Of a stretch of DNA of 64,000 bases, positions 59,335-64,000 are shown one piece after another. Position 1 is the stretch's first letter, and each line of letters opens with the position of its first letter. Made by a program: the position numbers and the translations under genes. The DNA is taken from assembly GCA_964006375.1 (NCBI GenBank), contig OZ023265.1, forward strand, positions 156,714,547-156,778,546, read 5' to 3'. This DNA is from Tillus elongatus (Eukaryota > Arthropoda > Insecta > Coleoptera > Cleridae). Below the pieces are notes generated by a model. It made no database searches, was not told where the DNA came from, and was given only the letters and a program-made list of their open reading frames with translations.

Positions 59335-60120
59335 AGGAGTATAATGTCAGGCCTACTAGCGGCCACTAGCCTGAAAGTAGAGATCAACCAATTCCATTAT
59401 ATACGGCATCTCTCGTTCTCCACCACTGACTCAATGACCACTGGTTGGTAAGGAAGCACTGCTGTTTGATCTAAGGTTGTCGAAGATGGTAATACAACAG
59501 TCGAAGAGCCGCAGTATGTCGATACACGTAATTGATGGGAGCCATCACCGGACATACGCTTTCAAGAGATGCATAAGAGTCTTCGGCTATTAGTGACAGA
59601 TTCTACAACTGTAATGTGCTACGTCCACCTGCATTACGCGCTAGAGGTAGACTAAGGTGTTTATATCATCATCCTGACAGGCTACGTTTAACTCTGCAGT
59701 CTCCGACCTGAGCCCCTCGCAACGTCAAGTTTAGTCACAAAAGGCGTTCCTCCCGACCTGCGGTCAAATCACAGGCCGAGTCCACCTGCTGTTCTGCCTG
59801 CTGCCTTGAACTTCGAGTTTATGTCTTTAGAAATCACAGAAGGGGGATCCGAGCTTCTAATGATCTTACAGCTCATCTCAAGGACATCTTTTCCGTGAAG
59901 CCACCAAGTTTAGTACTCCTTTACCTCCGAGACATCTTGGGAGGTATAATCTAGGAACGGACGACATCGAGCGTAAGCTTAGATGTCTATGGATAAGCTT
60001 GTGGGTATCTCTATCCAATAGGCGCAACTCTTCTGCTATCAATTTCATCACTGCAAAGGAATAACGAATCACTGGAACGGCAAGTATGTTGGTGGCCAAT
60101 GCCTTGTTTGGCCCGGTCAA
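59335..60120 (-). pseudogene. LINE reverse transcriptase C-terminal fragment, R4-like
   Basis: From 60120 on the minus strand: NKALATNILAVPVIRYSFAV, LRLLDRDTHKLIHRHLSLRS, VPRLYLPRCLGGKGVLNL. The pattern (ALA-NxxAxPVxxYSF, LDRxTxK, RLYLPRxxGGxG) is known from R4/Dong-type LINEs. Beyond 59878 the frame is broken, with a cysteine-histidine piece (CRICH…LMHLLKA). The 5' side is cut at 60121, where LINE L copy 4 begins. Confidence 0.65.
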
Positions 60121-60141
60121 CTCTGAATTGTTATTATTATT

Positions 60142-62155
60142 AAAACCTCTTCAGCCACTCAGAAGCCCTGGTTCTCTAAATCCTGCGACAAGGCCAGACT
60201 TGAAAAGGTCAAAGCTCACAAAACGCTTCTACACAATCCCAGTCAAGAAAATTGTCAAGCATTTAACGACGCAAGAAACCGCTATGTCCGCATTCTTTCT
60301 GAGGCAAAAAGCTCGTTTAATAACCACGTCAAAAACAAAGTCCTCTTAAGCTCCAACGGCGGCAAACCCTTCTGAACTCTTGCTAAATCTATTGGGAATA
60401 ATTTCTGCAAAAGCACGTTCCCACCTCTTATCTCAGGGGATGAAATTGTTTCTACCGCCCTGGGCAAGGCTGAACTTTTTGCTTCGCTGTTCGCCGGCAA
60501 TTCTACTCTCAACCCACCTCCAAATGTTCAACCACCAACAGTCCCCAATGTCGCGCATAAAATGCCGGAGATCATTTTCAAAACTAAAAGGGTACGAAAG
60601 GTGCTCTCTTCTCTTAATACCAGGAAAGCCTCTGGCCTTGACGAGATCCCAGCAATTGTTTTCAAAAAAAGCGCACCAGAGCTTGCTCCTGTCCTGACTC
60701 GTCTGTTTCAGATATCTTATAATAAAGGCATATTCCGTAGTAACTGGAAAACTGCTCGAGTACAACCCATCCCCAAGAAAGGATCCAAAGCGCTTCCTAG
60801 CAACTACAGGCCTATTTCTCTCATTTCAGTCGTCTCTAAAGTGATGGAAAAGTATATAAACACCGAGTTACTAAAATTTCTTGAAAAACACAGTATAATC
60901 CACGACAGGCAGTATGGATTCCGTCAGCGCAGATCGACTGCCGACCTCGTTTCCTTTGTCACCCATTCTTGGAACAAGTCCATGGAACAACACGGTGAAT
61001 CCCAGATTGTTGCTCTAGACATATCCAAAGCATTCGACCAGGTCTGGCTCGCAGCGCTACTTAATAAACTTCCGGCCTATGGCCTACCACCAAAACTCTG
61101 TATGTGGACAGCAAATTTCCTCTTCAACAGGAGCATATCTGTTGTTGTGGATGGCCATTTCTCTAAACTGTATCCAATTAATGCAGGAGTTCCTCAAGGT
61201 TCAGCTTTAGCCCCTACTTTGTTTCTTCTCCACATCAATGACCTCCTCTCTAGCACATCCAACCCAGTTCACAGCTACGCGGACGACAGCACTCTCCATT
61301 CAAATATACAATATTCTAAGCCTGTCTCTTTAGCCCAATTAGATGAGGATCGCAGACTCATGGAGAGTTCTGTCTCCGTGGATCTCCAAAAAATATTAGA
61401 CTGGGGAAGTAGAAATCTTGTACAATTCAACCTCACCAAAACTAAGTCTTGCTTTCTTTCTCACAAGAGATACACCAGCCCTAGACCCATCACAATGAAC
61501 AACCAAGTTATTCAAAGTAATGAGTCCTTTTCTCTTGTTGGCATTTCTGTGGATCGAAATCTTAATTGGCACCAACATGTCACATCAATTGCAGAAGCGG
61601 CTGCTAAGAAATTAGGTTTCCTCTTCCGGGCTCGCAAATACTTTTTACCACCTAATCTCTATACCTTATAAACTCCTCAAATAAGGCCAAACCTCGAATA
61701 CTCGTCCCACATCTGGGGTGCCGCTGCCGCTTCTACACTCGCTATCCTGGACTCCATTCAAAAAAAAAAGCTATACGTCTCATCGGTGACCCTACCCTCA
61801 CCAAAAGGCTGCCGTCCCTTGCCCACCGACGTGCCGTTGGTGACCTCTCTCTCTTTTATAGATATCTGCACGGGCACTGCTCAGAGGAGCTTTCCTCCAT
61901 AGTTCCCCCACCTGCTGCCCCCAACAGATCTACCAGGAGAACAGAGCGAATGCACCCTTTTACTGTCCAGGTCACCAGACTAAGAACATCTTGTTATGCC
62001 CGCTCTTTTGTCCCGAGGACTTCCAAGTTGTGGAATTCCTTGCCGGCACATGTTTTTCCTTCTCCTCCGAACCTCCAAACCTTCAAGTCCAGAATTAACA
62101 GGCTGCCTCTTTCCTCCTTGTCAACACCCACAGTACGATTGTATTTAGGCTGTAA
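60142..62155 (+). pseudogene. Reverse transcriptase, LINE L copy 4 (nearly intact RT core)
   Basis: The open part at 60562-61671 (369 codons) holds the RT core: SAPELAPVLTRLFQISYN, WKTARVQPIPKKGSKALPSN, YRPISLISVVSKVMEKYI, HDRQYGFRQRRSTADLVSF, QIVALDISKAFDQVWLAALL (motif A, aspartate kept), NAGVPQGSALAPTLFLLHIN and HSYADDSTLHSNIQY (YADD). It stops at 61669-61671, where the sister copy has a tyrosine or threonine codon (TATA to TAAA). The C-terminal part continues to about 62155 after a frameshift (an extra A-run at 61762). Upstream EN remains are out of frame. Confidence 0.92.
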
Positions 62156-62190
62156 GCCCTCGTGGTGTGTTGTTGAAATTAAAAAAAAAA

Positions 62191-62237
<47 letters not shown>
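62191..62237. repeat. (ATT)n tail of LINE L copy 4
   Basis: About 15 ATT units after an A-run, at the LINE 3' end. Confidence 0.95.
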
Positions 62238-62324
62238 GAGCCAAATCTGGTAGAATTATTTTTATCACGATGAAAAACCCATCTGTACGAATTTCCAAGA
62301 TGGATGAATAAACTAGTTTGATGA

Positions 62325-62450
62325 CGTTAACGTTGTTAGCGAAATGATCGTCAGGTCTAAAAAATGTGTTGTGGTCAATTGGGATTTCAAATGTATAATT
62401 GACAGTGCTCATCACAGGTTCCAATCTTCACTCAGTGACTTAAGTATTGT
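62325..62450 (+). repeat. Repeat P with hammerhead-like motif, copy 2
   Basis: It matches the minus strand of 15170-15300. The motif at 62325-62366 keeps GATGA, a good stem II (CGTTAAC / GTTAGCG with one wobble and a GTT loop), AAAT…CGTC and AGG. C3 of the core is T, and stem II takes the G that should be G12, so it is decayed. The CAGTGCTCATCACAGG and CCAATCTTCACTCAGTG blocks follow. Confidence 0.6.
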
Positions 62451-63078
62451 TTTTATAAAAATAAATTATATTAAAATTCGCTACTTTCTGCGTTACATAG
62501 TTTTTAAATTATCAAAATTGTTCTCAGTTAGCATATTTTCTCAACACTTTACAAATTACAGACATAAAAACTTCTCCAGTGTGTTTATGTGGTTACAGTA
62601 AGTCCAGCCTTGTCTTAATAACACGCACATTTATAAAAAGAATGTAGGTATGCCAAGAAACGCAGAGTTGCATTAAATTTCTTCAACGTCACTGGTCGAA
62701 GTAAATTGCATAAGCAATTTTACTTTTAACCTTGCCTTACTTAGCTAATTTATTTGTGTGAATCCTATAATGCAACAACAAGAATAACGATTTTGAATTA
62801 AAAATTTTAAAAGAGAACCTGGTTAAATCTTATGCTTTTAACATTTGTTCGGCGCCGATGCAAATCAGCATTTAAAATGCTAATGAACTTAATATTTTTT
62901 ACTCTCACTTACGCTTGTGGTTTCTTTAAAAGTTTGTTGAACTGAGAATCAATAGTTTCTCAGCTCATAAAGTATTGTTTAATCATTCATTGACAGTCAG
63001 CTGATCAATAAGTTACACCAGTGCTTTATACAAGACCTCACTTTTATCTTTTGGCAGAAGAAGAAAACTCCACTACTA
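62451..63078. other. No recognisable feature
   Basis: AT-rich. It may be diverged 5' sequence of the RNase H-bearing LINE that follows. Confidence 0.3.
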
Positions 63079-64000
63079 GTGGATGTTTACTCAAATATAC
63101 TTAACACTAGTAATAATATCAGGCACGACAATATCGATCCATTTTTTAATATTAATTTTCAAGAGTTCCAAGGTTTTGATATACACTACTTGCAGGATTA
63201 CTCTACGCTTCCAAGCGTTGCTCGAAGCCAAATGTTTCTATCCGACGTAAAGGACAAGTTTGCACAATCACATCACATTTTTACCGACACGTCCAGGAAA
63301 TATTTAAAAGTTGGATGCGCTTACTGGGTACCTTATCTTGGAATTGAAAAGAAACTCAAGCTCGGTAAGAACATCTCAACATTCAGAGCTGAACTAATTG
63401 CCATCTTGGAATCCTTACAGTTCATTAGTCAACAACCAATACAACGTGCAACAATCTTTACGGACAGCAAAAGTAGCCTGGATAAAATAAAAAATATATC
63501 TCCCCGTTCAACCTGTCATTATATCATCGCAACATAATTAACACAATTACAAGCCTACAAAATGAAGGGAGATGTGTGGATTTAGTATGGGTAAAAGCGC
63601 ACGCAGGGATAGTTCCCAATGAAAGAGCTGACATGTTGGCCAAGGAGGCTATACACTCTGGCGATGAGAAGGAATATCTATGTCGAATTACTGATATTTT
63701 ATCTACATTCTTACAAAATATAATGCTCAAGTGGCATAACGAACGTATCCACAACAATAACGGCAGATATTATAAGAGCTTTTAACCTCTTCCACCCGCA
63801 GTTGCGTGGTTTTCTTATGTAAACGTAAGTAGGTCTACTACAGTTAAAATTTGCAGATTAGGGTTGGACACTTGGTTCCTTCCCATCTAAAAAAAAGAAA
63901 ATCTGAAGGATGATCATAACCGTGAATGTGGCGAGTTTGGGGATACTGAACATATGATTTTAAATTGTCAAGAGAAAAGAAGCACTATTGATTCCTTCAT
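63079..64000 (+). pseudogene. I/LOA-like LINE RNase H region, cut by the window end
   Basis: The first frame (63079-63537) gives HHIFTDTSRKYLKVGCAYWV (first RNase H aspartate in FTDTS), STFRAELIAILESLQFI (glutamate) and ATIFTDSKSSLDKIKNI (second aspartate). A frameshift near 63530 leads to VDLVWVKAHAGIVPNERADM (histidine and last aspartate), then ICRLGLDTW and a final cysteine motif (CGEFGDTEHMILNC) near the window end. All four RNase H active-site residues are present, but stops follow at 63783 and 63889. It is distinct from the LINE at 10.6 kb. The RT part should lie upstream but is not recognisable. Confidence 0.82.

Larger units (their letters stand above)
60138..62237 (+). mobile_element. 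LINE family L, copy 4, with an (ATT)n tail
   Basis: A 5'-truncated copy (about 2.1 kb) starting at the end of the endonuclease region (AACCTCTTCAGCCACTCAG). It ends in GTTGTTGAAATT, an A-run and about 15 ATT units (to 62237). A microsatellite tail is usual for CR1/L2-type LINEs. It is the best-kept copy of the RT in the window. Confidence 0.92.

Overview
This window looks like intergenic or intronic DNA from an arthropod genome, most likely an insect. I could not support any intact host gene. The sequence is AT-rich. It is packed with degraded transposons of animal type: Tc1/mariner DNA transposons, several non-LTR retrotransposon families, a DUF7869-type DNA transposon, a solo LTR, tRNA-related repeats and very long (TA)n and (GA)n microsatellites. 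I see no bacterial operon, ribosome-binding-site logic or CRISPR array. The species cannot be named from the sequence alone.

Layout. 0-7 kb: a repeat carrying a tRNA-like sequence, a 5' piece of mariner A, an element with terminal inverted repeats (TIRs) that carries a LINE RNase H fragment, and two head-to-tail copies of dispersed repeat R. 7.5-12.5 kb: a complete but dead mariner A, a 980-bp palindrome with a hammerhead ribozyme motif at its outer end, and a LINE with RNase H. 13-24.9 kb: R and M repeats, a mariner fragment, an 88-bp and a 49-bp tandem repeat, and a GIY-YIG fragment. 25.4-26.2 kb: a hammerhead-ribozyme element bounded by a 10-bp target-site duplication. 27-31 kb: more R and M repeats. 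31.5-38 kb: a tandemly duplicated mariner B, one copy of which was hit by a 3.1-kb DUF7869-type transposon. 38-42.8 kb: mariner C, an R copy split by a solo LTR, and a LINE ORF1. 43-55 kb: microsatellites, LINE fragments, a second hammerhead element with a 14-bp target-site duplication, a third mariner A and a SINE. 55.7-64 kb: two long LINE copies, another LINE fragment and an RNase H region running off the window end.

How the parts relate. Coding remnants supply enzymes (transposases, reverse transcriptases, RNase H, a GIY-YIG nuclease), and much of the rest looks like non-autonomous sequence that depended on such enzymes. Nesting gives a partial relative history: R before the solo LTR, M before the hammerhead element, and mariner B, then its duplication, then the DUF7869-type insertion.

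The most interesting signal is a set of three hammerhead-ribozyme families. Family 1 sits in a roughly 298-bp unit arranged in tandem and in inverted orientation, at two loci flanked by perfect direct repeats of 10 and 14 bp. That is what a retrozyme-like or Penelope-associated non-autonomous retroelement would look like. At one motif (25851-25891) every invariant core residue is present and three stems can be drawn.
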